NCBI GenBank assembly: GCA_946411635.1
Contig: CAMKES010000001.1
Location: 67,168-131,167, forward strand
Length of the DNA stretch: 64,000 nt
Direction: 5' to 3'
Source of the DNA: an uncultured Clostridia bacterium
Lineage (GTDB): Bacteria > Bacillota > Clostridia > Christensenellales > CAG-138
The position numbers were made by a program, and so were the translations under genes. The notes below the pieces were generated by a model. That model ran no database searches. It was not told where the DNA came from and saw only the letters and a list, made by a program, of their open reading frames with translations. The first letter of the stretch is position 1. Every line of letters begins with the position of its first letter. Shown here piece after piece: positions 53,600 to 63,100 of this stretch.

Positions 53600-55282
53600 G
53601 TGAAACGGATCGTGATCATTCTGCTTGCCGCGCTGCTTGCATGCTGCGGATGCGGCGCGCCGCATTCGCCCGAACCGGAGGCGCCCGAACACACCGCTCT
53701 GTCGTTTTCCGAGCTTCCTGAGCCGCCCGGGGACGCGGCGCTGACCGTGCTTCGCGCAAAGGAACTGCTGCTCCGGATCGAAAACGGCGAGCTTTCCGGC
53801 GAGGCGGCGCTGGCTAAGCTCGAGACCGCGCAGAGCGTCGCGCGATCGCTTGAGACCGCGGCGGCCGTCGCCTACGTGCGGTACAGCCTCGACGTGACCG
53901 ACGAAGCGCGCCGCACGGCGTACGAAACGCTGGAGGGGCAGCTGTACGAACTCGGCTGCGTACTGAACGACGCGGCGCTTCTTCTGACAAAGGATCCGGC
54001 GCTTTCGGACCGGTTCGACGCGGAAACGGCGGAACGGCTCGTCCGCGCGGACGCGCTTTCCGATCTGTCCGTCTCGTCGCTCGCCGAACGGGAGCGCGCG
54101 CTCGTCGGCGCGTACGATACGCTGGAATCGCGGCTCCGTGTCCCGTACAAGGACCGCGAATGGACGGGGGACGCGATCCTGAACGACCCGACGCTTTCCG
54201 AAGAGGATTTCAACGCGCTGTACGAGGCGTATCTGTCCGCCTTCAACGCGGAGGCCGGCGCGATCTTTCTTGAACTGATCGACGTGCGGACGCGCACGGC
54301 GCGGGCGCTCGGCTTCGATTCGTACGTCGATTACGTCTCCGCGTGCCGGGAACGCGATTACGCGCCGGAGGAGGCCGCGGCGTTCTGCGAACGCGTCAAA
54401 CGCGTCGCCGTTCCGGTCTTTCTCCGGTGCAGGAACGATTTTTACGCGGCGGTCGCGCGGCTGTACGGAGCCGTTTTCGAGCGGGAGCCGACGTTTGCGC
54501 GCGTCGGGGAAGCCGTCGCCTCGATCGTTCCGGCGTTCTTCGAACCGTGGGATTACATGCTTTCGCACGGCATGTACGACGCCGGCACGAACGAAACGCG
54601 CATGGGCGGGAGCTTTACGACGTATTTTCCGGATTACGGCGCGCCGTTTCTGTTCACGGCATGGTCGAACGGATTCGAAATGCCGCCGACGCTGATCCAC
54701 GAGTTCGGGCACTTCGCCGCGTTCTACCGCAACGGCGAAACGCTGCGCGGCGAGGCGTCGCCGGACCTTGCCGAAATCGATTCGCAGGGGCTTGAACTGC
54801 TGACCGTTTTGCGATATGATACGATATACGGGGAATGGGAAGACGCGGCGCGGACCGCGGAACTGTATCTGTCGCTGTACACGCTCGTCTGCGGCTGCCT
54901 GGAAGACGAATTTCAGCGGTTTGCCTACGCGGCGGAGGATCCGACCGTCGAAGCGCTGAACGCGGAATACGGGCGTCTGATCGGCGAATACGGCCTTGTC
55001 GGGCTCGGCGCGGAGGCGCGGAGCTGGACGCAGATCCCGCAGACGTTCCGTTCGCCGCTGTATGAGATCGGCTATGCGGCCGCCATGAGCGCCGCGATGG
55101 AACTGTATCGCGCCGGACGGACCGATGCCGCCGCCGCGGCCGACGCATATCTGTCGATCGTCGACCGAAGGGCGGGAAGCACGTTTCGAAAAACGCTCCT
55201 TCGGACGGGGCTGACCGATCCGTTCGGATCCGAATGGGAGGAACGCTTTTCCGAGACGCTCGACGCGATTTTTCCCCGATAG
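53600..55282 (+). CDS. lipoprotein M3-like (oligoendopeptidase F-type) metallopeptidase
   Basis: This is a 560-residue exported zinc peptidase. The signal sequence MKRIVIILLAALLACCGCG ends in a Cys-rich lipobox. The body is helical, as in M3 peptidases. The zinc site HEFGH is at 367-371, with the third ligand region EIDSQGLELL about 25 residues later. Most M3 enzymes are cytosolic, so a lipid-anchored one is less usual and would act on peptides at the cell surface. The GTG at 53600 is preceded by AAAGGAGA. It heads an operon with the NusG_II, Gx and ApbE genes. Confidence 0.8.
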   Translation: MKRIVIILLAALLACCGCGAPHSPEPEAPEHTALSFSELPEPPGDAALTVLRAKELLLRIENGELSGEAALAKLETAQSVARSLETAAAVAYVRYSLDVTDEARRTAYETLEGQLYELGCVLNDAALLLTKDPALSDRFDAETAERLVRADALSDLSVSSLAERERALVGAYDTLESRLRVPYKDREWTGDAILNDPTLSEEDFNALYEAYLSAFNAEAGAIFLELIDVRTRTARALGFDSYVDYVSACRERDYAPEEAAAFCERVKRVAVPVFLRCRNDFYAAVARLYGAVFEREPTFARVGEAVASIVPAFFEPWDYMLSHGMYDAGTNETRMGGSFTTYFPDYGAPFLFTAWSNGFEMPPTLIHEFGHFAAFYRNGETLRGEASPDLAEIDSQGLELLTVLRYDTIYGEWEDAARTAELYLSLYTLVCGCLEDEFQRFAYAAEDPTVEALNAEYGRLIGEYGLVGLGAEARSWTQIPQTFRSPLYEIGYAAAMSAAMELYRAGRTDAAAAADAYLSIVDRRAGSTFRKTLLRTGLTDPFGSEWEERFSETLDAIFPR

Positions 55283-55288
55283 AGGATT

Positions 55289-55708
55289 ATGGAACACGAA
55301 CCGAAGAAAAACCGAATCCGGATCAATCTGCTGCTTGCCCTGGGCGCGCTGCTGTTTGCCGCGGCGACGATCGTCCTGTGGTTTCTGCTGCGTCCGAAGC
55401 CCGGCGCGGGCGGCAGCTTCGTGATCCGGTACGGAAACGGCGAAACGCTGACGGTTCCGGCGGACGAAACGCGCACGGTCGTGATCCGTGACGGGAAGCT
55501 CGTCGACGAGGCGACGGGCGAGGGCGACGAAAACGTGATCCGCATCGAGAACGGCTCCGCGCGCATGGAACGCGCGAACTGCCGGCATGAGGACTGCGTG
55601 CAGCAGGGCGTTTTGAACGCGGAAACCGCGGTCACGCGGCCGCTCGGGGCGTGGATCATCTGTGCGCCGCACCGCGTGTATATCGAGTACGTGGGGGACG
55701 GCGCATGA
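55289..55708 (+). CDS. NusG domain II-like membrane-anchored protein
   Basis: This 139-residue protein has one N-terminal membrane helix (about 14-33) and an extracytoplasmic beta domain. The NANCRHEDC-like motif here reads RANCRHEDCVQQG, followed by WIICAPHRVYIEY, the typical end of NusG_II (PF07009) proteins. The two conserved cysteines outside the cell could form a disulfide or bind a cofactor. It starts six bases after the peptidase gene, and its stop overlaps the next ATG. Confidence 0.8.
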   Translation: MEHEPKKNRIRINLLLALGALLFAAATIVLWFLLRPKPGAGGSFVIRYGNGETLTVPADETRTVVIRDGKLVDEATGEGDENVIRIENGSARMERANCRHEDCVQQGVLNAETAVTRPLGAWIICAPHRVYIEYVGDGA

Positions 55709-56211
55709 AGATCGGAACGCTGACCCGCATGGCGCTGCTGACCGCCGCGGCGCTGATCCTCGGATATCTCGACTCGCTGATCCCGCTCGTGCAGGGCGTT
55801 CCCGGCATCAAGCTCGGGCTTTCCAACCTCGCGATTCTGTTCGCGGTCTTTTATATGCATCCGGGCGAGACGGTTCTCCTGATGCTGCTGAAGGTCGGGC
55901 TTTCGTCGCTGCTGTTCGGCAACCTGATCGGCGCGGCATACGCGCTCGCGGGCGGCGTGCTGTCGGTCGCGGGGATGCTGCTTCTCAAACGCATCCCGGG
56001 CGTATCCGTGATCCCGGTCAGCATGATCGGCGGGATCCTGCACATGGTGGGGCAGTGCCTCGTCGGATTTATCCTGATCTCCGTGCGGCCCGTGATGGCC
56101 TATGCGCCGTGGCTGCTGATCTCCGGAACCGCGACGGGACTGCTGCTGGGCGTCGCCGCGCGCGGCGTGTTTTACGGACTCGAACGGTATGAAAGGAGGA
56201 ACGGCGCATGA
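55705..56211 (+). CDS. Gx transporter/Hpre_diP_synt_I family membrane protein
   Basis: This 168-residue membrane protein has about five helices. LDSLIPLVQGVPGIKLGLSN near residue 22 is the hallmark of the Gx family (PF07456), whose members are annotated either as ECF-like S components or as heptaprenyl diphosphate synthase component I. In this operon, with NusG_II and ApbE, a redox-related membrane role is more likely than isoprenoid synthesis. It overlaps both neighbours by ATGA, so the three genes are tightly coupled. Confidence 0.8.
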   Translation: MKIGTLTRMALLTAAALILGYLDSLIPLVQGVPGIKLGLSNLAILFAVFYMHPGETVLLMLLKVGLSSLLFGNLIGAAYALAGGVLSVAGMLLLKRIPGVSVIPVSMIGGILHMVGQCLVGFILISVRPVMAYAPWLLISGTATGLLLGVAARGVFYGLERYERRNGA

Positions 56212-57158
56212 AACGGATCGTTCTGTTCGCGCTTGCGCTGCTGCTCCTGCCGCTGTTCGGCTGCGGGACGGAAACGCCGCATTCCGCGACGGGCTATGCC
56301 TGCGATACGGTCGTGACGATCACGGCGTACGCGCCGCAGGAAACGGTTGACGCCGCGCTTTCGATCTGTTCGGACTACGAAAAGGTCCTGAGCAAAACGA
56401 TCGAGGGCAGCGACGTATGGCGGCTGAACCATGCGAACGGAGAACCGGTCCCGGTCGATCCGGAAACGGCGGCGCTCCTTTCGTTTGCGGTCGAGATCGG
56501 AAGCCTGTCGGACGGCGCGTTCGACGTGACGATCGCCCCGGCGTCCGCGCTCTGGGACTTTCGCGCGGACGATCCGGTCCTGCCGGATCCGGATGCGCTT
56601 CGGGCGGCGTGCGAACGCGTCGATTACCGCAATATCGTGATCGACGGGAACACGGTCACGCTTCTGAACGGGGCGGAGATCGATCTCGGCGGCGTCGCGA
56701 AGGGCTATATCGCCGACCGCGTCTCGGCGTATTTTCAGGCGAAGGGCGTCGCCTCCGCATGCATCAATATGGGCGGGAACGTCGTCACGATCGGCACGAA
56801 ACCGAACGGCGATCCGTGGACGGTCGGGATCCGCGATTCGAAGGGCGCGCCGGACGAGAGCGAGGAGGTCCTTTCGATCGCCGACGGCGCGGTCGTGACC
56901 AGCGGAACGTACGAGCGCGGCTTCACGCTCGACGGCGTCCGCTACCATCACATCCTCGATCCGAAGACCGGCATGCCGGTTTCAAACGGTCTTGCCTCGG
57001 TCACCGTCGTCGGTGTGCGCTCCGACCTGTGCGACGCGCTTTCGACGGCGTGCTTCGTGCTCGGCGAGGAGGCGTCGAAACCGCTTCTGGACCGGTACGG
57101 CGTCCGCGCGGTCTTCCTGTACGAAGACGGTTCGCGCGGCGCGTATCCGGAATCGTAA
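56208..57158 (+). CDS. apbE: FAD:protein FMN transferase (ApbE), lipoprotein form
   Basis: This 316-residue enzyme transfers FMN from FAD onto Ser or Thr of extracytoplasmic flavoproteins. A lipobox (LFGC, Cys19) anchors it. Family motifs are AFDVTIAPASALW near residue 105, DLGGVAKGYIADR near 155, INMGGNVVTIG near 185, TSGTYERGF near 232 and HHILDPKTGMPVSN near 247. It ends the operon. The flavinylated target protein is not encoded in this window. Confidence 0.93.
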   Translation: MKRIVLFALALLLLPLFGCGTETPHSATGYACDTVVTITAYAPQETVDAALSICSDYEKVLSKTIEGSDVWRLNHANGEPVPVDPETAALLSFAVEIGSLSDGAFDVTIAPASALWDFRADDPVLPDPDALRAACERVDYRNIVIDGNTVTLLNGAEIDLGGVAKGYIADRVSAYFQAKGVASACINMGGNVVTIGTKPNGDPWTVGIRDSKGAPDESEEVLSIADGAVVTSGTYERGFTLDGVRYHHILDPKTGMPVSNGLASVTVVGVRSDLCDALSTACFVLGEEASKPLLDRYGVRAVFLYEDGSRGAYPES

Positions 57159-57167
57159 AGCAAATAC

Positions 57168-57208
57168 AAAAAAGACCTGTCCAAAGGGACAGGTCTTTGT
57201 TTTTTTTC
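57168..57208. terminator. bidirectional terminator between apbE and the NlpC lipoprotein gene
   Basis: A 12 bp perfect stem AAAGACCTGTCC / GGACAGGTCTTT with an AAAG loop and T-runs both ways. Confidence 0.9.
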
Positions 57209-57212
57209 GGGT

Positions 57213-59012
57213 TCAGCTGATCGGCGTGATCGATTCAATACGCCGCGTTCCGGCGTACAGATACTGCAGATGCGTACGGAACTTCGCCACGAGCGTGCCG
57301 CGGTATTTGGCGTCGACCGTCGTGGAATGGATCACGGTGTTGTCGCCGAGGTAGAGCATCACGTGTCCGACCTTGTTGCGCTTCTCGTTCAGCAGCACGA
57401 TGATGTCGCCGCGCTGATGCGTCTTGAGCGCTTCGCGGTCCCTGCGCGGGATGCCCGGATCGACGAACGTGATGCGGCGCGTTTCGCTGACCAGCGTTTC
57501 GATCCCGCCGAATTCGGACGCCGTCATATCGAGCGAAAGCTCGTTGCGGAAGCCGCGGCGGTATCCGAGGCTGCGGAATGCCCAGTTGAGAATGCCGGAG
57601 CAGTCGTAGGACGCGTCGCCGATCCGCTTGCCGTTGCTGTACGGCGTGCCGAGACGGTCGTAGACCATGGAGATGACGACCTCGATCAGATGCGCCTTCT
57701 CGTCGGTGACGGAGGGGAAGATGCGCCGTCCGCATTCGAAAGCGTTCGCCGCGGTCTCGTCGATCTCAACGATCGCGCCCGCGCCGTTTTCGACGGTCAG
57801 CATGCGCCCGTCGCCGAGATACAGACCGCAGCCCGTCACGTCGCCGGAGAACCGTCCGTGAATGACGACCTCGACGTCCGGAACGATCGCGTTGCCTTTT
57901 CCGGCCGTGTCCGAGAAGAACACGAGATCACCGGGCTCAAGCGCGTCGTACGAATCGATATACGCCCATTCGGTCTCGCTGCCGTCGAGCGTCACGAGGT
58001 CGCCTGCGCTGTTGAACAGCTTGAACGCCAGCGAATTGTACACCGGTGCGATATACAGCTTTTTCGGGTACAGCGTTTCGTTGTCGAGAGGCTTCTGATA
58101 GAAGCGGTAATACGCCTCGTTGAAATGCAGACCTTCCGAACGCAGCAGATCGAACAGCAGGGAAGCCGCGTCGGTGTATTTGACGCCGACGAACGTCTCC
58201 GCGTCGGAAACGAGCGCCTCGCGCGAGAACGTGTTTTCCGGCGTTTCGCAGGATTGCCGCAGATACGTGTCGAACGTCTCGCGGGAAACGAACTGGATCT
58301 GACCGAGCTGTACGTAGCCGGTTTCTCCCTCGGGCGTCAGAACGGCGGCGAACCGCTCGTCGACGCCGAGCACGCGGACCGGCTCGTAGTTGGCGTGCGC
58401 GGCGATCGCGGAATCGATGTCGCGCATGGAATACAGAATGCCGTGCGGCCGCACGAGGATCGCGTAGGGGCTTTCCGGCGCGGTGAGCTGCGTTTCCTTT
58501 ACGGAGCGGCTTTCAAGGTATCCTTCCGCATCGGCGCCGATGGCGCGAACGTGACAGTACGCGCCGTCGTCGGTCTTGCCGAGCAGGATCCATTCGTAAT
58601 GATAGATCCCGTCCATCGGCTTGAACGGCATGAACCGCTCGGCTTTCGCATCCGCGCGGCGAAGCAGGTACTGCCTGAGACCGTGCGTGTAAACGGTTTC
58701 GATCGTCTCGTCGAGCAAAAGATTCCGCTGCTTTTCGGAGAGCGCGGTCTCGCTGACCGGCACGGGCGTCGGCGTGGGTTCCGGCGTGGGCTCCGGCGTG
58801 GGCGTCGGCACGGGCGTGGGCGTCGGTACGGGCGGCGGCGTTGCGGGCACGGGCGTCGGCGCAACGACGATCGGATCGTCGTCGCCGCTCGCCGGCGTTG
58901 CAGCCTCAACGGTCGCTTCTGGCGTTTCGGCCGGCACGGAGGGCTCGCTCTGCGCTCCCGCGCACGCGCACAGGAAAACGAGCAGGATCGGAATCAATAA
59001 CAGTTTCTTCAT
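57213..59012 (-). CDS. lipoprotein with two NlpC/P60-type domains, the first apparently inactive
   Basis: This 599-residue lipoprotein (lipobox FLCAC, Cys17) has a Pro/Thr/Glu-rich spacer of about 60 residues. A beta-rich SH3-like region (about 130-250) follows. A first NlpC/P60-like domain (about 270-420) has DAAS at 281-284 where the catalytic DCSG would be, and CGLYLGDGRM where the His motif would be. A second domain (about 440-595) has Cys471 (YDCSG) and His550 (GHVMLYLG). The second should cleave peptidoglycan stem peptides; the first has lost its nucleophile. The start codon lies seven bases after a -10 box and has no ribosome-binding site. Confidence 0.82.
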   Translation of the reverse strand: MKKLLLIPILLVFLCACAGAQSEPSVPAETPEATVEAATPASGDDDPIVVAPTPVPATPPPVPTPTPVPTPTPEPTPEPTPTPVPVSETALSEKQRNLLLDETIETVYTHGLRQYLLRRADAKAERFMPFKPMDGIYHYEWILLGKTDDGAYCHVRAIGADAEGYLESRSVKETQLTAPESPYAILVRPHGILYSMRDIDSAIAAHANYEPVRVLGVDERFAAVLTPEGETGYVQLGQIQFVSRETFDTYLRQSCETPENTFSREALVSDAETFVGVKYTDAASLLFDLLRSEGLHFNEAYYRFYQKPLDNETLYPKKLYIAPVYNSLAFKLFNSAGDLVTLDGSETEWAYIDSYDALEPGDLVFFSDTAGKGNAIVPDVEVVIHGRFSGDVTGCGLYLGDGRMLTVENGAGAIVEIDETAANAFECGRRIFPSVTDEKAHLIEVVISMVYDRLGTPYSNGKRIGDASYDCSGILNWAFRSLGYRRGFRNELSLDMTASEFGGIETLVSETRRITFVDPGIPRRDREALKTHQRGDIIVLLNEKRNKVGHVMLYLGDNTVIHSTTVDAKYRGTLVAKFRTHLQYLYAGTRRIESITPIS

Positions 59013-59019
59013 GGCAATC

Positions 59020-59048
59020 AGTTTAGCGGGGATCGGTGCAAAAGTCAA
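59020..59048 (-). promoter_or_regulatory. NlpC lipoprotein promoter, leaderless layout
   Basis: On the minus strand TTGACT (59043-59048) and TAAACT (59020-59025) are 17 bp apart, with seven bases to the ATG. Confidence 0.6.
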
Positions 59049-59077
59049 TCGCGCAGATGTAAAATATTGTCGAACTC

Positions 59078-59106
59078 TTTACAATTTTTACCGCGTACGC
59101 TACAAT
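59078..59106 (+). promoter_or_regulatory. DUF896 gene promoter
   Basis: TTTACA (59078-59083) and TACAAT (59101-59106), 17 bp spacer. Confidence 0.65.
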
Positions 59107-59127
59107 ACGGTCACGGAGGAAACGCGC

Positions 59128-59331
59128 ATGAAACAGGAACACATCGACCGCATCAACGCGCTTGCGAAAAAGGCGAAGACGGAGGGGCTGACGCCCGAGG
59201 AGACGGAGGAGCGCGACGCGCTTCGGAAGGCCTATATCGCGGACTTCCGGAAATCCCTTGAGGCGCATCTGGAAAACACCTACGTCGTCGACGCCGAGGG
59301 CAACAAGACCAAGCTGCAGAAAAAGCGCTGA
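59128..59331 (+). CDS. DUF896 (YnzC-type) small protein
   Basis: This 67-residue cytosolic protein matches DUF896: a helical hairpin IDRINALAKKAKTEGLTPEE followed by LRKAYIADFRKSLEAHL and a charged tail. The family is nearly confined to Firmicutes, which supports the taxonomic reading. The function is unknown. GGAGGAA precedes the ATG. Confidence 0.92.
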   Translation: MKQEHIDRINALAKKAKTEGLTPEETEERDALRKAYIADFRKSLEAHLENTYVVDAEGNKTKLQKKR

Positions 59332-59374
59332 ACGCGCATCGATCGGGAGACGGAGCGATCCGCCTCCCGTTTTT

Positions 59375-59936
59375 TCAATATCCCGCTTGTATGATCGAGC
59401 CGTCGACGGCGTTGATCAGAAGCGCCTGCGGCGGCGTGTCCGGATCGTCGCGGAAGCTGAGGATTCCGTGACCGTATATCCGTTGAGATCTGCGCGGCTC
59501 ACATCGAAATACCGCGCATCCTCGCCTTCGCATGCGATGCTGACGATCGCCGTACTGCCGTCCGACATCGTATAGCGCGCGCCGAGGTCGTTGACCGGCA
59601 CGGAGCCGAAATCGGAGACCGGCTCCGGATCATGTGCATCCGGCGCGTTCCGGATCTGCTCCGCATACCACGCCGCCTCCGCCTTGTACTGCGCTTCGGA
59701 AAGGGATCCGATCTCGGCGGTCAGCTCGCCGTTTTTACGCATCTCGTCCATGGATTCGTTGTAATCGTCGATCCGTGCCTGAAATTCACGCTTCCAGTCG
59801 TCCTTCGTGGTCTCGAGATGAACGCGGCTTACCGGCGTGCCGAGCAGAGCGGAGAGCAGCCCTGCCGTACCTACGGCGTGGGCTGGCATGCCGCAAGCAT
59901 AATAAGGGAGAGGCACAGAATGATGATTCGTTTCAT
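59375..59936 (-). pseudogene. CQPTPE-family lipoprotein, subtype C, with stop and large internal deletion
   Basis: The minus strand begins with AGGAGGA and an ATG, reading MKRIIILCLSLIMLAACQPTP then TAG. A second frame continues with C-type sequence (AAWYAEQIRNAPDAHDPEPV and YTMSDGSTAIVSIACEGEDA), and a third frame ends LLINAVDGSIIQAGY and a stop. Residues corresponding to about 230-460 of the intact C copies are missing. The gene is thus broken by a nonsense or frameshift event and by a large deletion, while both family ends remain readable. Confidence 0.85.
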
Positions 59937-60053
59937 TAGATCCTCCTTTCGGACGGCAGACCCGTCCCGACAGGAAAAGCGTAGCAGGAAAATGCGTCCA
60001 AAATGTCAAATTCCTGCATCATGGATGTCATATCGCTGTTAAATCATTTTTAC

Positions 60054-60090
60054 GAAAAAAACGGTGCGGCCCCATTCGGGACCGCACCGT
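60054..60090 (-). terminator. terminator of the giant adhesin gene
   Basis: ACGGTGCGG / CCGCACCGT stem with a 12-base loop, followed on the minus strand by seven T residues. Confidence 0.8.
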
Positions 60091-60106
60091 TTCGGTTTGC
60101 GATTTC

Positions 60107-63100
60107 TTAATATGCGTTCGTAAGCGTGAACATGTCGTTGCCCTTCTTCGCCTCGTCGTAGAACTCTCTGTCGTAGACGGGGGAGTAGGTGGTGACGGCG
60201 ATGTCGCGCGTATCCGGATCGAAGCGGAGGATCCGCATGAAGCCGAGGCCGTTCTCCTCGTCCGCGGCGTAGTTGAACGCCAGGACGTTGACCGTGCGCC
60301 CGTCATACTGCATTTCGGTACGGACCGTGCCGGACGTGCAGCTCGAAAGGATCAGGCGAACGCCCGCGTTCTTCTTTACGATCTCTTCCTCGATCAGCTT
60401 GCCGAATTCGGTCAGGCTGCCCGCTTCGTCCACGTAGTCGTTCACGAACAGGATCGTGCTGTACTTCGCGGGATCGACCGCTGCGATCTGCGCGTTCACG
60501 AAGTCGATCCGCTTCTGCTGGTCTTCGCGCTCCTCGTCGGTTTCGGCAAGCTTATGGAAGCCGATGCCGATCGTGAGGATCCCGTGCTCCGCAAAGCGGC
60601 GGACCCAGATCTCTCCGTCGCCGAAGACCGCCTGCGGATGCAGCAGACCGCGCGCCGCGAACGGACCGTAATCCATCGCGTCGCCGTCCACGTCGATTGT
60701 ACCGGCAATACCGAAGTACTTGCTTCTGAGCTTGCCGAGAAGCTCAACGGCCTTTGCTTCGATATCCGCGTCGTTGAACGTGCCGGCCGTGCTGCCGGTG
60801 GTGAACGCCGCAATGACGTTCGCGTCCGATGCGCAGCCGAGGATCCAGTCGACCATCGCCGCGAGCGCGTCGGTGCGCGCGCCTTCCTTCGCGATCTTCG
60901 CATCGGAGAACCAGACGATCTCAAACTCGCCCGGCTTCGTAATGCGGAGCATGCCCGGAACGTATACGACGATGTAGTTGCCCTGCGTTTCTTCGCCGCT
61001 CGGCGTGATCGGGTATTCGCCGATCTTTTCGCCGGGCTCGCGCTCGAGCGTGTAGTCCACGGTGTCGCCGCTCAGAAGGCCGCTGACCGTTGCCGTAAGC
61101 TCCGGATCCTTCGATCCGAACTTCTTGACCTTGCTGTCCGCCCTGACCGTAACGATCCGCGGCGTGACCTCCAGCGTGCCCTCGTCGAGCGTGATGTCGT
61201 AGTTGTCGGCGCCCGTCGGGAAGAGAACGTCGATCGCGTTGACGGCCGTTCCGACGTCCGTCACGGAGCCGAGTGCGCGCACGACCGGTTCGTCGCCCTT
61301 TGCAAAGCCCATGCCGAGGATCTGTACGACCGGCTTTTCGAGCGCGGTTCCGTCATAGACCTTCGTCGCGCTTTCGCTCTTCAGGATGACGGGGCGCTTG
61401 CTGATCGTAAGCTCGCCGTCGGTGACGAGGAACGTGACGGTCTTGAAGTTCGGGTTCGTGTTCTCGAACTGATCTTCGGCAAGACCCATTTCGTAAACGC
61501 CCGCGTTGATCGCTTCGACCTTTGCGGTTCCGCTGAAGGCGAAGTCGCTTTCCTTGTAGAGCGGGTTCTCGATCTCAACGTCGTAGCCTTCCGCCGCGAA
61601 CGTCCGGTTGTCGAATACGTACGACGCCTTATGGCCGGTGATCGTGACGGTCGTTTCGATCGGCAGGATCTCCTGATAGCCGTCGGTGACGAGGAACGTG
61701 ACGGTCTTGAAGTTCGGGTTCGTGTTTGCGAACTGATCTTCGGCGAGGCCCATCATCGTCTTGCCCGCATCGGTGCGTTCGGCTTTCGCCGTACCGGAGA
61801 ACGTGAAGTACGATTCCTTGTACAGCGGATTGCTGATCTTGACGTCATAGCCGGTGACCTTGTGCTCGGTTCCGTCATAGTCGACCGTGTCGGTGTGACC
61901 GGTGATCGTGACGGTCGTTTCGATCGGCAGGATCTCCTGATAGCCGTCGGTGACGAGGAACGTGACGGTCTTGAAGTTCGGGTTCGTGTTTGCGAACTGA
62001 TCTTCGGCGAGGCCCATCATCGTCTTGCCCGCATCGGTGCGTTCGGCTTTCGCCGTACCGGAGAACGTGAAGTACGATTCCTTGTACAGCGGATTGCTGA
62101 TCTTGACGTCATAGCCGGTGACCTTGTGCTCGGTTCCGTCATAGTCGACCGTGTCGGTGTGACCGGTGATCGTGACGGTCGTTTCGATCGGCAGGATCTC
62201 CTGATAGCCGTCGGTGACGAGGAACGTGACGGTCTTGAAGTTCGGGTTCGTGTTTGCGAACTGATCTTCGGCGAGGCCCATCATCGTCTTGCCCGCATCG
62301 GTGCGTTCGGCTTTCGCCGTACCGGAGAACGTGAAGTACGATTCCTTGTACAGCGGATTGCTGATCTCAACGTCGTAGCCTTTGACCTCATGCTTCGTTC
62401 CGTCGTAAGGGCTCGTATTGAAATGACCGGTGATCGTAACGACGACGTCGCCCGCGGGGGTAACCGTCAGCGTGCCTTCCTTGGTGGTGATATCGTAGTT
62501 CTCCGCAAGCGTGGTCTCGTTCAGCGCGTAGGTGAACGTGTTCTTGCTGCTGCCGACGTTCGTCTGCGAACCCGTGACGTTGTACGTCGCGCCTTCGCCT
62601 TCGACGAAGCCGTCGCCGGTGACCGTGACCGTGTCGTTCGTCAGCGGCGTGCTGTCGTATACCTTCGTGTCGTCCGCGGAGGTCATCGTGATCGTCCGCT
62701 TCTTGATCGAGAGCGTGCCGTACTCGGTTTCGATCTCCGGATACTGCGCCGTCACGTCGTCGCCCGCCGCATTCGTCAGCGCCTGGCTGAACGTGTTGTT
62801 CTCTGCCGCGCTGTCGCCGTAGTTTCTGACGCCGTCTTCGGTCGGCGTGATCGTGATCTTGTCGCCCGTCGGGAGCGTGAAGACCTTGCCGTCCGAACCC
62901 GCATCCGCTTCCAGCGTTACGGTCTTGGTCGTCACGGTCGTGACGTTCTGTTCTTCTTCCTCGTCATAGCTCGTCGTCGATTCCGCAGCCGTGTATTCGA
63001 CCGTATAGACTTCTTCCTTATGAAGCTTTCCGTCGTACGTCCATTCCTTCGTCGCGGACGTGATCTTGATCGCCGGACGGAAGGTGTTCGTGAACACGAC

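Noticed and set aside
61373..62428. Possible CRISPR array, because of regular repeats
   Set aside because: The units are 264 bp, contiguous and in frame in a protein-coding gene, with no spacers.
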